In this document: in pieces, positions 13,727 to 21,653 of the stretch | Position numbering within the stretch: the first letter of the stretch is position 1 | How the letters are laid out: each line of letters opens with the position of its first letter | From: JADJOY01 sp964450125 | GTDB taxonomy: Bacteria; JADJOY01 | NCBI GenBank assembly: GCA_964450125.1 | Contig: CAYVDO010000090.1 | Location: 1-22,337 of the forward strand | Length of the DNA: 22,337 nucleotides | Direction of reading: 5' to 3' | Translations under genes and position numbers: made by a program | Notes under the pieces: generated by a model | The model's input: the letters and a program-made list of their open reading frames with translations, nothing else | The model's database searches: none | What the model was told of the DNA's origin: nothing

Positions 13727-16700
13727 ATGCCGCAGCGGAAACGCCCTCGCTACGACGTCTTCCTGAGCTACAGCAGCCGCGACGCCGACTGGGTCCGCAG
13801 CAAGCTCCTGCCCGCGCTCGAAGGCGCGACGCTCGTGGTCTGCATCGACTTTCGCGACTTCGTCCCAGGCGCGCCCTCGGTGACCGAGATGGAGCGAGCC
13901 GCGATCGACAGCCGCCACACGGTGGTCGTGCTCTCGCCCAACTATCTAAAGAGCGAGTGGACGGAATTCGAGAACCTGCTCGTTCAGACGCGTGATCCCG
14001 CCGCGCGCCAGCGCGCCATCGTTCCCATCCGGATCGCCCCGTGTGAGGTTCCGCCGCGTCTCGAGATGCTCACGCGCGTGGACTTCGTGCCACCGGCAGA
14101 CGAGGCGAACGCGTTCGAGCGCTTGATCGACGCGTTGCGAAAGCGGCCTGCTGCACGAAGCAAGAAGACAGCGGCTGCTGCGTCGCCGAGCGCTGTGGCG
14201 CCCAGCGCGCCGAATCCGCCAACCGTTCCCCCGCTCGCGCCACCGTTCAGCAACACGCGAGACCTCGCGACAGCACTCTTCGGCACGCTCTCCCCGTGGT
14301 TCCCGAAGCTCACGAGCACGGCTACCGCGCGCGGCGAGATTCCCGAGGCCATCGCACGACTTTGGGACGCCTGCGTTCGCGACCGTGCCGCCTCGCAGCG
14401 ATTTCGGGCTGCAGTCGCGCTCTGGAAGGACGACCCGAACGACGCGGACCACGGAACCCTCGTACGCACCGAGCTGACGGCGCTCTTCGATGCGCCTCAG
14501 CCGCTCGCTGCCGAAGTCCGCGCGTCGCTCACGCGCCTTCGGGAGCAACAAAGCCCGAAACCTCCGCCCGCCACGTATCACGCCGTGGTGAAAGGCTCCG
14601 GCGTCGTTGCCCAGGGCAAGGGCGCGATTGCTGCCGGGGCTGGCGCCGTCGTGATCGGCGGCAGCGCCCAAGTCCACGGCGGTGTGCACGTCAGTCATCC
14701 GCCGTCGGACGAACCCAAACGCGCTGCCGAGGAAGCAATTGCGGCGTATTGCGTTTGGATCGCGCGGCAACACGCGGGGCTACCGCTGCGCGGCATCGAT
14801 CTCGGCGCGAGCGACGCCACTTCGGCGGACAAGCCGCTTAGGCTCGCATCGGTCTACGTCGATCTCGCCACGACCTCGCGCGACGAGCTGGCGCAGTCGA
14901 AAGGCACGAGTCTGCGGTCACGGGCCGCAGCCCCCGACGAACTTGGCGGGCCGGAACACGACGCACCGCCGCTTTCGGCGCTCACAGCCCTCGCGCGGAA
15001 CCCGCACGTGGTGCTTCTCGGCGGGCCGGGATCGGGCAAGTCCACGTTGATGGGCTACGTCGCGATGAGCCTCGCGTCCGGGCAGTCGCCGTCGCCAAGC
15101 GAGCCGCGTCGCAAGCCAGCCACGTCAACGACGACCGGGCTAGCGCCCGATCTCATTCCCATCCCCATCGTGCTTCGCGACGTGGCCGCAGCCCTTCCGG
15201 AGTCGATCACCTCCGGCAATCCGAAGGTGATCTGGGATTTCCTCGCAGCCCGCCTCACGGAGCAGAGCCTCGGTGAAGCGCTCGCTCCCCTACAGGCCGC
15301 AGCACACAAGGGCGGCGCGATCCTGCTCTTCGACGGCCTCGACGAGGTCAGTGGCGAGCGGCAGCGGAAAGTCATCGTCGAGGCGGTCCGCGCGTTTGCT
15401 GAGCGCTACCCCGCGAGCCGCGTGGTGGCCACCTGCCGCACGCTTTCGTATCAAGATCCCCGCTGGCGCCTCGCCGACTTCGAGTCCTTCGAGATCGCGC
15501 CCTTCGACGAAGCGCGGATCGATCGTTTCATCCGCGCCTGGTACGCCGAGCTGGCGTCCGTCGGCACGGTGCGGGAGATCGAGGTCGGTTCCCTCGCGCA
15601 GCGCCTGAGCACCGCCATTCGCCGTCCCGATCTCTGGCGGCTGGCGCCCAGCCCGCTGCTGCTCACCGTGATGGCACTGGTTCATACCCATCGCGGCCGG
15701 CTACCCGATGCGCGGGCGCTGCTCTACGAGGAGACCGTGGATCTCCTGCTCTGGCGCTGGGAGCAGCTCAAGCAACGCGGCAGCGAAGGACCGTCACTGC
15801 GACGGCTGATGAACGAAGCAAGCGTCAACGACATGGACTTCAAGCGCGCGCTCTGGCGGCTTGCGTTCGAGGTTCACGGAGCGAGCGCGGGACAGAGCGA
15901 CGACGGCGTCGCCGACGTGGGCGAGCATGCGCTCGAACTGGCGCTCGCCGCCCTTCATCCGAAGCGCGACAAGGGCTGGGCAGACGCGGTCATCGACTCC
16001 ATCAAGCACCGCGCCGGTCTCCTGCTGGAGCGCAGCCAAGGCGTCTACGCGTTCCCGCACCGCACGTTCCAGGAATACCTGGCGGGTGCGCACCTCTCGA
16101 CACAGGGTGATTTCGCGCGGGCGGCGGCTGGCCACACGCGAGAGCTCGACCGCTGGCGCGAGGTGATCTTGCTAGCGGTGGGCCGGCTCGTTCACGTCTC
16201 CGTCGACATGGACAAACCGCTCGCGCTCGTGGGCGAGCTTTGCCCCGCGAGCGCAGGAGCCGAGGCGCTCGCATGGAGGCGGGCGTGGTTCGCCGGCGAG
16301 GTGTTGCTCGAGGTGGGTGTGCGGCGTGCCGCCGAGGGCACGCTCGGTGCAGACCTTCTGGATCGCGTCCGCCAACGGCTCGTCGACTTGCTGCGCCAGA
16401 GCCCGCTCACTGCGCGCGAGCGTGCCGAGGCAGGTGCTGTGCTCGCGCAGCTCGGCGATCCGCGGCTCGAGGTGACGTCCGTGGATCATATGGCCTTCTG
16501 CACTGTGCCCGCAGGCCCGTTCCGGATGGGGAGCGACGCGTCGCAAGAAGCTGGATCTTGGGACGGGAAGCCCGCGCATGAGGTCACGCTCGCGGACTTT
16601 GAGATCGGGAAGTGGCCGGTGACCTGTGTCCAGTACGCGGAGTTCGTCGAGTCCGGCGCCTACAACGACGAGCGCTGGTGGACCGAAGCGAAGCGTGACG

Positions 16701-17323
16701 GGTTCTGGAAGGCCGGGGAGGTCAAAGGACGGTACGAAGACGGGCCAACTTCGGGACCACTCGAGCTTCCGTCCGCGTACACCGCGCCGAATCAGCCGAT
16801 GGTGGGCGTGAGCTGGTACGAGGCGCTGGCCTTCACGCGCTGGCTCACCGAGCGCTGGCGCGCCGCGGGCCGCATTCGTCCGGATCAGAGCGTGACGTTG
16901 CCGTCCGAGGCCGAGTGGGAGAAAACGGCGCGCGGCGGGATCGTGCTGCCGAACGACACCCCCAACGCTTTCCCGGCGTACCCTTGGGGCGATGAGTTCG
17001 ATTCGAATCGGGCCAACACCGGCGAGGCGGGAATCGGTCGCCCGAGCGCCGTGGGCTGTTTCCCGGGTGGCGTGAGCCCCTACGGTGCCGAAGAGATGAT
17101 CGGCAACGTGTGGGAGTGGACGCGTTCACAGCGAAGGGCGTTCCCCTATCGCGCTGACGACGGCCGAGAAACGCTCGATGCTGGCGCCGACTCTGGCCGT
17201 GTGGTTCGTGGCGGTGCGTTCCTCAACGATCTTCGCCTCGCCCGGTCCGCGGCCCGCGACGACGTCAATCCCGACTACCGCGACGACTACCTCGGTTTTC
17301 GCGTGATTGTTTCTCCCCCATGA
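13727..17323 (+). CDS. TIR - NACHT - FGE-sulfatase domain protein (predicted STAND/NLR-like conflict sensor)
   Basis: This is a 1198-residue protein. TIR domain: about 8-138, with YDVFLSYSSRDADW, the loop DFRDFVPGAP and SEWTEFE, in which Glu82 fits the NADase glutamate. A low-complexity Ala/Pro linker (140-180) and a helical region lead to a Gly/Ala/Val-rich segment (284-325). The NACHT ATPase has Walker A GGPGSGKST (432-440), Walker B ILLFDGLDEV (532-541), RVVATCRT, and later FPHRTFQEYLAG. The C-terminal FGE-sulfatase domain spans about 922-1198 (VPAGPFRMGS, GVSWYEALAFTRWL, GNVWEWTR, GRVVRGGAF). It lacks the paired active-site Cys of true formylglycine-generating enzymes, so it probably serves as a C-type-lectin-like binding module. 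TIR would deplete NAD or make a nucleotide signal after ligand-driven NACHT oligomerisation (inference from such families). Its last ~40 codons look DGR-variable. The TIR-less paralogue follows on the same strand. Confidence 0.9.
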   Translation: MPQRKRPRYDVFLSYSSRDADWVRSKLLPALEGATLVVCIDFRDFVPGAPSVTEMERAAIDSRHTVVVLSPNYLKSEWTEFENLLVQTRDPAARQRAIVPIRIAPCEVPPRLEMLTRVDFVPPADEANAFERLIDALRKRPAARSKKTAAAASPSAVAPSAPNPPTVPPLAPPFSNTRDLATALFGTLSPWFPKLTSTATARGEIPEAIARLWDACVRDRAASQRFRAAVALWKDDPNDADHGTLVRTELTALFDAPQPLAAEVRASLTRLREQQSPKPPPATYHAVVKGSGVVAQGKGAIAAGAGAVVIGGSAQVHGGVHVSHPPSDEPKRAAEEAIAAYCVWIARQHAGLPLRGIDLGASDATSADKPLRLASVYVDLATTSRDELAQSKGTSLRSRAAAPDELGGPEHDAPPLSALTALARNPHVVLLGGPGSGKSTLMGYVAMSLASGQSPSPSEPRRKPATSTTTGLAPDLIPIPIVLRDVAAALPESITSGNPKVIWDFLAARLTEQSLGEALAPLQAAAHKGGAILLFDGLDEVSGERQRKVIVEAVRAFAERYPASRVVATCRTLSYQDPRWRLADFESFEIAPFDEARIDRFIRAWYAELASVGTVREIEVGSLAQRLSTAIRRPDLWRLAPSPLLLTVMALVHTHRGRLPDARALLYEETVDLLLWRWEQLKQRGSEGPSLRRLMNEASVNDMDFKRALWRLAFEVHGASAGQSDDGVADVGEHALELALAALHPKRDKGWADAVIDSIKHRAGLLLERSQGVYAFPHRTFQEYLAGAHLSTQGDFARAAAGHTRELDRWREVILLAVGRLVHVSVDMDKPLALVGELCPASAGAEALAWRRAWFAGEVLLEVGVRRAAEGTLGADLLDRVRQRLVDLLRQSPLTARERAEAGAVLAQLGDPRLEVTSVDHMAFCTVPAGPFRMGSDASQEAGSWDGKPAHEVTLADFEIGKWPVTCVQYAEFVESGAYNDERWWTEAKRDGFWKAGEVKGRYEDGPTSGPLELPSAYTAPNQPMVGVSWYEALAFTRWLTERWRAAGRIRPDQSVTLPSEAEWEKTARGGIVLPNDTPNAFPAYPWGDEFDSNRANTGEAGIGRPSAVGCFPGGVSPYGAEEMIGNVWEWTRSQRRAFPYRADDGRETLDAGADSGRVVRGGAFLNDLRLARSAARDDVNPDYRDDYLGFRVIVSPP
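17222..17293 (+). other. Putative DGR variable region 1 (VR1)
   Basis: Codons 1166-1189 of the TIR-NACHT protein. Compared with the homologous stretch at 20201-20272, eight codons differ through nine substitutions: CTC/TTC, CTT/CCT, GAC/TAC, TAC/TTC, GAC/TTC, GAC/GGC, TAC/GAC and CTC/ATC. All changes are at codon positions 1 or 2 and all alter the residue. Seven of the eight codons end in C in both copies. The 27 nt before and 49 nt after (17195-17221, 17292-17340) are identical between copies, including the stop codon and 17 nt beyond it. The pattern fits adenine-directed mutagenesis from AAC template codons. No template repeat or reverse transcriptase is in the window. Confidence 0.68.
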
Positions 17324-17461
17324 TGGGCTGGACTCTGGCCCCTCTGGACTCTGGCTCTCTTGCTGTGCGGCACGCCTCGCGGCCGCACGCTCGCGTACAG
17401 CGAGCGCTGGCCGGATCGCACCCGCACCCCCTCGCTCGGTAAGAACGGGAGTCAGCGGCCC

Positions 17462-20302
17462 ATGGGACGTGAACGCAAGCGGACACGGATGAAGGCGAAG
17501 GTGGCCGGGAGCGGGGCTGCCGCGCAGGGGAAGAAGGCCACGGCCGCGGGTGAACAGGGCGTTGCCGTGGGCGGCGAGGCTGAGGTTCACGGTGACGTGA
17601 TCGCGCCGGGAGCGATCAAGACCGTGAATGTCTACAAGCGCGGAACCAATGGCGGGAGCGGCGGACCGAAGGCTTCGCGTTCGAAAGCACTGACGACCTA
17701 TCTCGACAAGTTCCGGCGTGCGTGCCTGCTGCTGCCACTCGCACCACTTGGCGGGGACGAAAGCTGCGAGAAGGAGCCGACACTCGAGGATGTGTACATC
17801 GATCTCGATACCACGGCGTTTCGCGAGCTGACGGATGCCGAAAAGAGGGCCGAGCCCGAATGGCAACGGCTTGCGCGCCGGCCAGGGGGTGGCGACCAGC
17901 GACCCGTGCGCGCCGTCGAGGCGTTTCAGGACCACACCCGGTTGGCACTGCTCGGCGATGCCGGCTCGGGCAAGAGCGCCTTTCTCCGGAACGTGATGGC
18001 GCGGCAGTGCGGGATGCTGCTGGGCGAGAAGAGACGCAAGGATGCGACCGCCACAACGGATCTGGGCAGTCTGCTGCCAGTTCTGGTCACGCTTCGCGAT
18101 CTGGTGCCGCGGCTGGTGTCGCTCGACGTCGATCGTCTCGGTGACGCCAAGCGCGCCCAAGCCCTTTGCCGCGCCCTCGAAGATCAGCTCGCCGACGATC
18201 TCGAGTCGCTAGGCGCCAAGGCGTTCACGGACACGCTTCTGGAACGGCTGGAAGCGGGCTCGGTGCTCTTGGGCTTCGACGGCCTCGACGAGGTACCCGA
18301 ATCGGCGCGGGAGCGAGTTCGCGCGACCGTAAGCGCCGCCCTTCGAGCGTGGCAGGTGAAGCGGGTGGTAGTGACGTGCCGAACTCGCTCGTATGAGGGC
18401 AAAGGCGAGCTCAAAGGTTTCACCGCGTTCACGCTGGCGCCGTTCGACGAGGAGAAGATCCGCCACTTCGTGACCGGTTGGTACGAAGCCCAGCGGGTGA
18501 TCGGGCGCTTCGACGAACGCAAAGCCAAGGATCGTGCCGAGGAGCTCGCGACCGCGGCGACGGGAGCCGATCTGCGCGAGCTCGCCTCCAACCCGATGTT
18601 GCTGACCACGATGGCCTTGCTTCACCAGCGCGACGTCGGGCTACCGAAGGAGCGGGTGAAGGTCTACGACCTCGCGGTCCAGGTGCTGATCCAGCGCTGG
18701 CAGCGGCACCGTGCGGGAAGTGCGGGGATTCACGAATCGATCCAGCCCTTCTTTCACGAAACGAACAAGCTCCGTGAGGCGATGGAACGGCTCGCGTACG
18801 AGACTCACCGCCTGGGCAGCGACGCCGGCCGCAACCGCGCGCAAGGAGACGGCAGTGGCTCGGGCGACCTGGCGCGGGGGACGGCCATCGACCTCCTCGA
18901 TCGCCACCATCTCAGCAGCGCCGCCGCTGCCGAGCATTTCTTGGATTACGTGGACACGTGTGCAGGGCTCTTGATCGGGCGCGGCGGCGCTCCGGGCAAG
19001 CCGAGCGCATACGGATTTCCACACCGCACGTTCCAGGAGTACCTCGCCGGGGCGTTCCTGGTCTCGCAGCGCCACCCGGAGCGACAGATCCGCAGGCATG
19101 CCGAGGAGGGGGATTTCTGGTCGCTGGCAGTGGCGTTGGGAGGCGAGGAGCTCTTCTTCAACCTGCGCCGAACCCACGAGCTTCTCGACCTCGCGTATCA
19201 CCTCTGCCCGACACGCGCGCCCGCAGCGGCTGCCGAGTGGAGGGCGCTGGTGTGGTCGGGTCGAATGGCGGTGGTGGCCGAGCGGAAGACGATCGAGGCC
19301 GACCATGAGGAGCCGGACGGCGGCGGCGCCTACCTCGACCGCTTGATCGGGCGCTTGGTCGAAGCGCTGGCGTGCCCGCTGCCGGCAGTCGAGCGCGCAG
19401 AGGCGGGGCGCGTGCTGGCGCAGCTCGGTGATCCGCGCGAAGCCGTGACCTCCGTGGATGCGATGGCCTTCTGCGTGGTGCCGGCAGGACCGCTCCGGAT
19501 GGGGAGCAATGACCCCGATGAACTCGTAATTGCACCCGAGAAACCTGTTCATGAGGTCGATGTAGGCTCATTCCAGATCGCTAGGTGGCCGGTCACTTGT
19601 GCCCAATACGGGGCGTTCATTGCAGCAGGCGGGTACGCCGAGGAACGGTTCTGGCCGGAAGCGAAAGCCGCGGGCGTGTGGAAGTCGGGAACGATCATGA
19701 GTCGGTTCGAGCAAGAGCCGACGGCCGGCCCGCGCGTTCTCCCCGCCATCTACGGCTTGGCGAATCAACCGATGGTCGGGGTGAGCTGGTACGAGGCGCT
19801 GGCCTTCACGCGCTGGCTCACCGAGCGCTGGCGAGCCTCTAGCAAGATTCGCCCGGAGCAGAGCGTGGCCCTTCCCTCGGAAGCCGAGTGGGAGAAGGCC
19901 GCGCGGGGAGGCAAGACCGTCGCCGATGGATCTGCGAACGCGGCGCCCGAGCGTCGCTACCCGTGGGGAGACGAGTGGGATCCGGAACGGGCAAACACGT
20001 TCGAATCGCGCATTGGCCGCCCGAGTGCGGTGGGATGCTTTTCGAGAGGTGCCAGCGTGTACGGCGTTGGGGATCTGATCGGCAACGTGTGGGAGTGGAC
20101 TCGATCGCTCACAATGGATTACCCGTACCGCGCCGAGGACGGGCGCGAAAGGCTCGATGCTGGCGCGGACTCCGGCCGTGTGGTTCGTGGCGGTGCGTTC
20201 TTCAACGATCCTCGCCTCGCCCGGTCCGCGGCCCGCTACGACGTCAATCCCGACTTCCGCTTCGGCGACATCGGTTTTCGCGTGATTGTTTCTCCCCCAT
20301 GA
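17462..20302 (+). CDS. NACHT - FGE-sulfatase domain protein lacking TIR (paralogue of the upstream gene)
   Basis: The 946-residue protein starts at ATG 17462, with GGGAG about 10 nt upstream. The frame opens at 17360, but those codons follow a homologous 3' flank and look non-coding. It begins almost directly with the Gly/Ala/Val-rich segment (about 10-50) seen internally in the upstream protein, so no effector domain is present. NACHT: Walker A GDAGSGKSA (165-173, Ala in place of the usual Ser/Thr), Walker B VLLGFDGLDEV (268-278), RVVVTCRT, and YGFPHRTFQEYLAGAFL. The FGE-sulfatase domain spans about 668-946, without the catalytic Cys pair. The last ~40 codons are the second DGR-like variable region. 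It is 138 nt from the upstream gene and probably in the same transcript, which ends at the strong terminator at 20355-20393. It could be a co-sensor that recruits the TIR partner, or an effector-less competitor. Confidence 0.9.
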   Translation: MGRERKRTRMKAKVAGSGAAAQGKKATAAGEQGVAVGGEAEVHGDVIAPGAIKTVNVYKRGTNGGSGGPKASRSKALTTYLDKFRRACLLLPLAPLGGDESCEKEPTLEDVYIDLDTTAFRELTDAEKRAEPEWQRLARRPGGGDQRPVRAVEAFQDHTRLALLGDAGSGKSAFLRNVMARQCGMLLGEKRRKDATATTDLGSLLPVLVTLRDLVPRLVSLDVDRLGDAKRAQALCRALEDQLADDLESLGAKAFTDTLLERLEAGSVLLGFDGLDEVPESARERVRATVSAALRAWQVKRVVVTCRTRSYEGKGELKGFTAFTLAPFDEEKIRHFVTGWYEAQRVIGRFDERKAKDRAEELATAATGADLRELASNPMLLTTMALLHQRDVGLPKERVKVYDLAVQVLIQRWQRHRAGSAGIHESIQPFFHETNKLREAMERLAYETHRLGSDAGRNRAQGDGSGSGDLARGTAIDLLDRHHLSSAAAAEHFLDYVDTCAGLLIGRGGAPGKPSAYGFPHRTFQEYLAGAFLVSQRHPERQIRRHAEEGDFWSLAVALGGEELFFNLRRTHELLDLAYHLCPTRAPAAAAEWRALVWSGRMAVVAERKTIEADHEEPDGGGAYLDRLIGRLVEALACPLPAVERAEAGRVLAQLGDPREAVTSVDAMAFCVVPAGPLRMGSNDPDELVIAPEKPVHEVDVGSFQIARWPVTCAQYGAFIAAGGYAEERFWPEAKAAGVWKSGTIMSRFEQEPTAGPRVLPAIYGLANQPMVGVSWYEALAFTRWLTERWRASSKIRPEQSVALPSEAEWEKAARGGKTVADGSANAAPERRYPWGDEWDPERANTFESRIGRPSAVGCFSRGASVYGVGDLIGNVWEWTRSLTMDYPYRAEDGRERLDAGADSGRVVRGGAFFNDPRLARSAARYDVNPDFRFGDIGFRVIVSPP
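20201..20272 (+). other. Putative DGR variable region 2 (VR2)
   Basis: Codons 914-937 of the TIR-less NACHT protein. Variable positions are 914, 917, 926, 932 and 934-937, giving F, P, Y, F, F, G, D, I here against L, L, D, Y, D, D, Y, L in the upstream copy. The scaffold residues between them (RLARSAAR, DVNPD, GFRVIVSPP) are identical in protein and DNA. The identical 3' block 20271-20319 runs through the stop codon, where an IMH-type homing sequence would be expected. Confidence 0.68.
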
Positions 20303-20354
20303 TGGGCTGGACTCTGGCCTCTCTGATCTCTGGTTCTCTGGTTCCCTGACCTCT

Positions 20355-20393
20355 CGGCCCGCCGTCAGGCGGGCCGTTCGCGATTTTTTTTTT
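20355..20393 (+). terminator. Strong intrinsic terminator of the NACHT gene pair
   Basis: A perfect 9-bp GC stem, CGGCCCGCC (20355-20363) with GGCGGGCCG (20368-20376), has a GTCA tetraloop. After 7 nt comes an uninterrupted run of ten T (20384-20393). It lies about 52 nt after the stop of the second NACHT gene and is the best classical terminator in the window. Confidence 0.85.
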
Positions 20394-20510
20394 CGCGCGG
20401 CAGGGCCGCCGGCCGAGCAGGAGCTAGGCCCTCCGAGAGCAAGGTTCCTCTTCACCCCACAGAGTCCGATGCGCCGCGAAGTGCCTTCACCTGTGGCGCG
20501 GGTGTTGCGT

Positions 20511-21632
20511 ATGATCCGCGACGCGATGGCTCGCTCGGCACGAATTGCCCTCGTCCTCGCCGTCACGCTGGTCGCGCTTCTCCCGCGCGTTGCCACGGCG
20601 CGCGTCTACAAATGGGTGGACGAGAAGGGGCAGATCCACGCCGAGGGAAATCCGCCGCCGATCGAGTACGAGTGGGCGGACAAGGCGGGCTTCTTCTACA
20701 ACCGCCCCAAGGTCGAGGGGAAAGAGCTCCAGCACGTTCGGCCGCGCGCGGCCACCGAGGCTGCGGCAGCAACTGCCCACGCCAGCGGTGGTGGCGGATC
20801 CGAGATCGACGGCCTCGTGCGCCGCGTCGAGGGGCTCGTGAACAAGGCGGAACGCCAAGCGCTGGCGTTCGACGAGGCGTCCTATTCGCCGCGCCAAGCG
20901 GGCGGCACGAGCCCGCTCGATTCGCCGTGGGCCACGTGGGCTCGGGGGTTCCAGTCGGAAGTGGAGTCCGTGGCGCGAGCGGTGGATTCCACGTCGGGTG
21001 CCCCGAATGCGCTCGGGTACGCGGTGAACGCGCTCAGAAGGCTGGGCGACGGTGGCTCGGGGCGCTCGTCGGCACCGTCGCGCTCGTCGCGCGAGTCGGT
21101 GATCCGGGACGCCAAGCAATCCCTCGCGAACGCACGCAGCGAGCTCGAGAAGCGCGCGGCGGAGAAGGCCAAGCCCGCGCCGCCGCCCGCCGAGCGGCCG
21201 TCGATGATGGACGAGGGTATGCCGATGATGACGCCACCGCCCGTGGTGCTGCCGGTGATCCCCGGCGCACCCATGGGTATCATCGATCAGGCCCCCATCA
21301 AGATGGCGCGCATGCGTCAGGCGCTGGTGATGGTGGTCGCCACCGGCGGCTGCGAGGGCATGAGCGCGAGTGGTTCCGGTTGGACGTCCACGACGTGGGC
21401 GCAGCACGTGGTGGACACCCAGAACAGAGAGCAGCGCGCGAGCCTCGCCGAGGCGCAGAAGATGGCGCCGGGCTCGATGGCGCTCGAGCCGGTGTCGTTC
21501 GTGGTGGGTAAGCCGAAGCGACCGTGGCAGATCGCGGTGATCCCAGAGAACGACCGGGTGCGCGTCGAGGCCTACGGCACCGACTTGACCAAGCCGTTCC
21601 AGGCCGAGGTGCTTCCCTGCGCGGGTCCGTGA
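20511..21632 (+). CDS. Secreted protein with N-terminal DUF4124-like domain
   Basis: This is a 373-residue protein if ATG 20511 is used, or 368 from ATG 20526. A Sec signal peptide is clear (IALVLAVTLVALLPRVATA, then cleavage before RVYKW). VYKWVDEKGQIHAEGNPPP follows, which resembles the DUF4124 module of periplasmic proteins, although the usual YSD is replaced. The middle (about 95-250) is low-complexity, with helical stretches and a Lys/Pro/Ala-rich section. Then comes a Met/Pro-rich segment (PSMMDEGMPMMTPPP). A C-terminal globular part has two Cys (GGCEGM and VLPCAGP) that could pair. It lies after the NACHT terminator and so has its own promoter, which was not identified. Function is unknown. 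Confidence 0.8.
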   Translation: MIRDAMARSARIALVLAVTLVALLPRVATARVYKWVDEKGQIHAEGNPPPIEYEWADKAGFFYNRPKVEGKELQHVRPRAATEAAAATAHASGGGGSEIDGLVRRVEGLVNKAERQALAFDEASYSPRQAGGTSPLDSPWATWARGFQSEVESVARAVDSTSGAPNALGYAVNALRRLGDGGSGRSSAPSRSSRESVIRDAKQSLANARSELEKRAAEKAKPAPPPAERPSMMDEGMPMMTPPPVVLPVIPGAPMGIIDQAPIKMARMRQALVMVVATGGCEGMSASGSGWTSTTWAQHVVDTQNREQRASLAEAQKMAPGSMALEPVSFVVGKPKRPWQIAVIPENDRVRVEAYGTDLTKPFQAEVLPCAGP

Positions 21633-21653
21633 TCCGCTTCGCCGTACGCGTGT

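Noticed and set aside
13541..13918. Longer N-terminus of the CPBP protease
   Set aside because: The extra codons overlap the start of the TIR-NACHT gene and show no membrane segments. The ATG at 13540 with GTGGGG upstream explains the protein.
16490..17323. Active formylglycine-generating enzyme (sulfatase maturase)
   Set aside because: The fold is FGE-like, but the paired active-site Cys near the RGG motif are absent in both genes and no sulfatase gene is nearby. A binding module is more likely.
17324..17461. N-terminal extension of the second NACHT gene, or a template repeat in the gap
   Set aside because: The first part is homologous to the non-coding 3' flank after gene 2. No second copy of the variable region with adenines was found here or elsewhere in the window.
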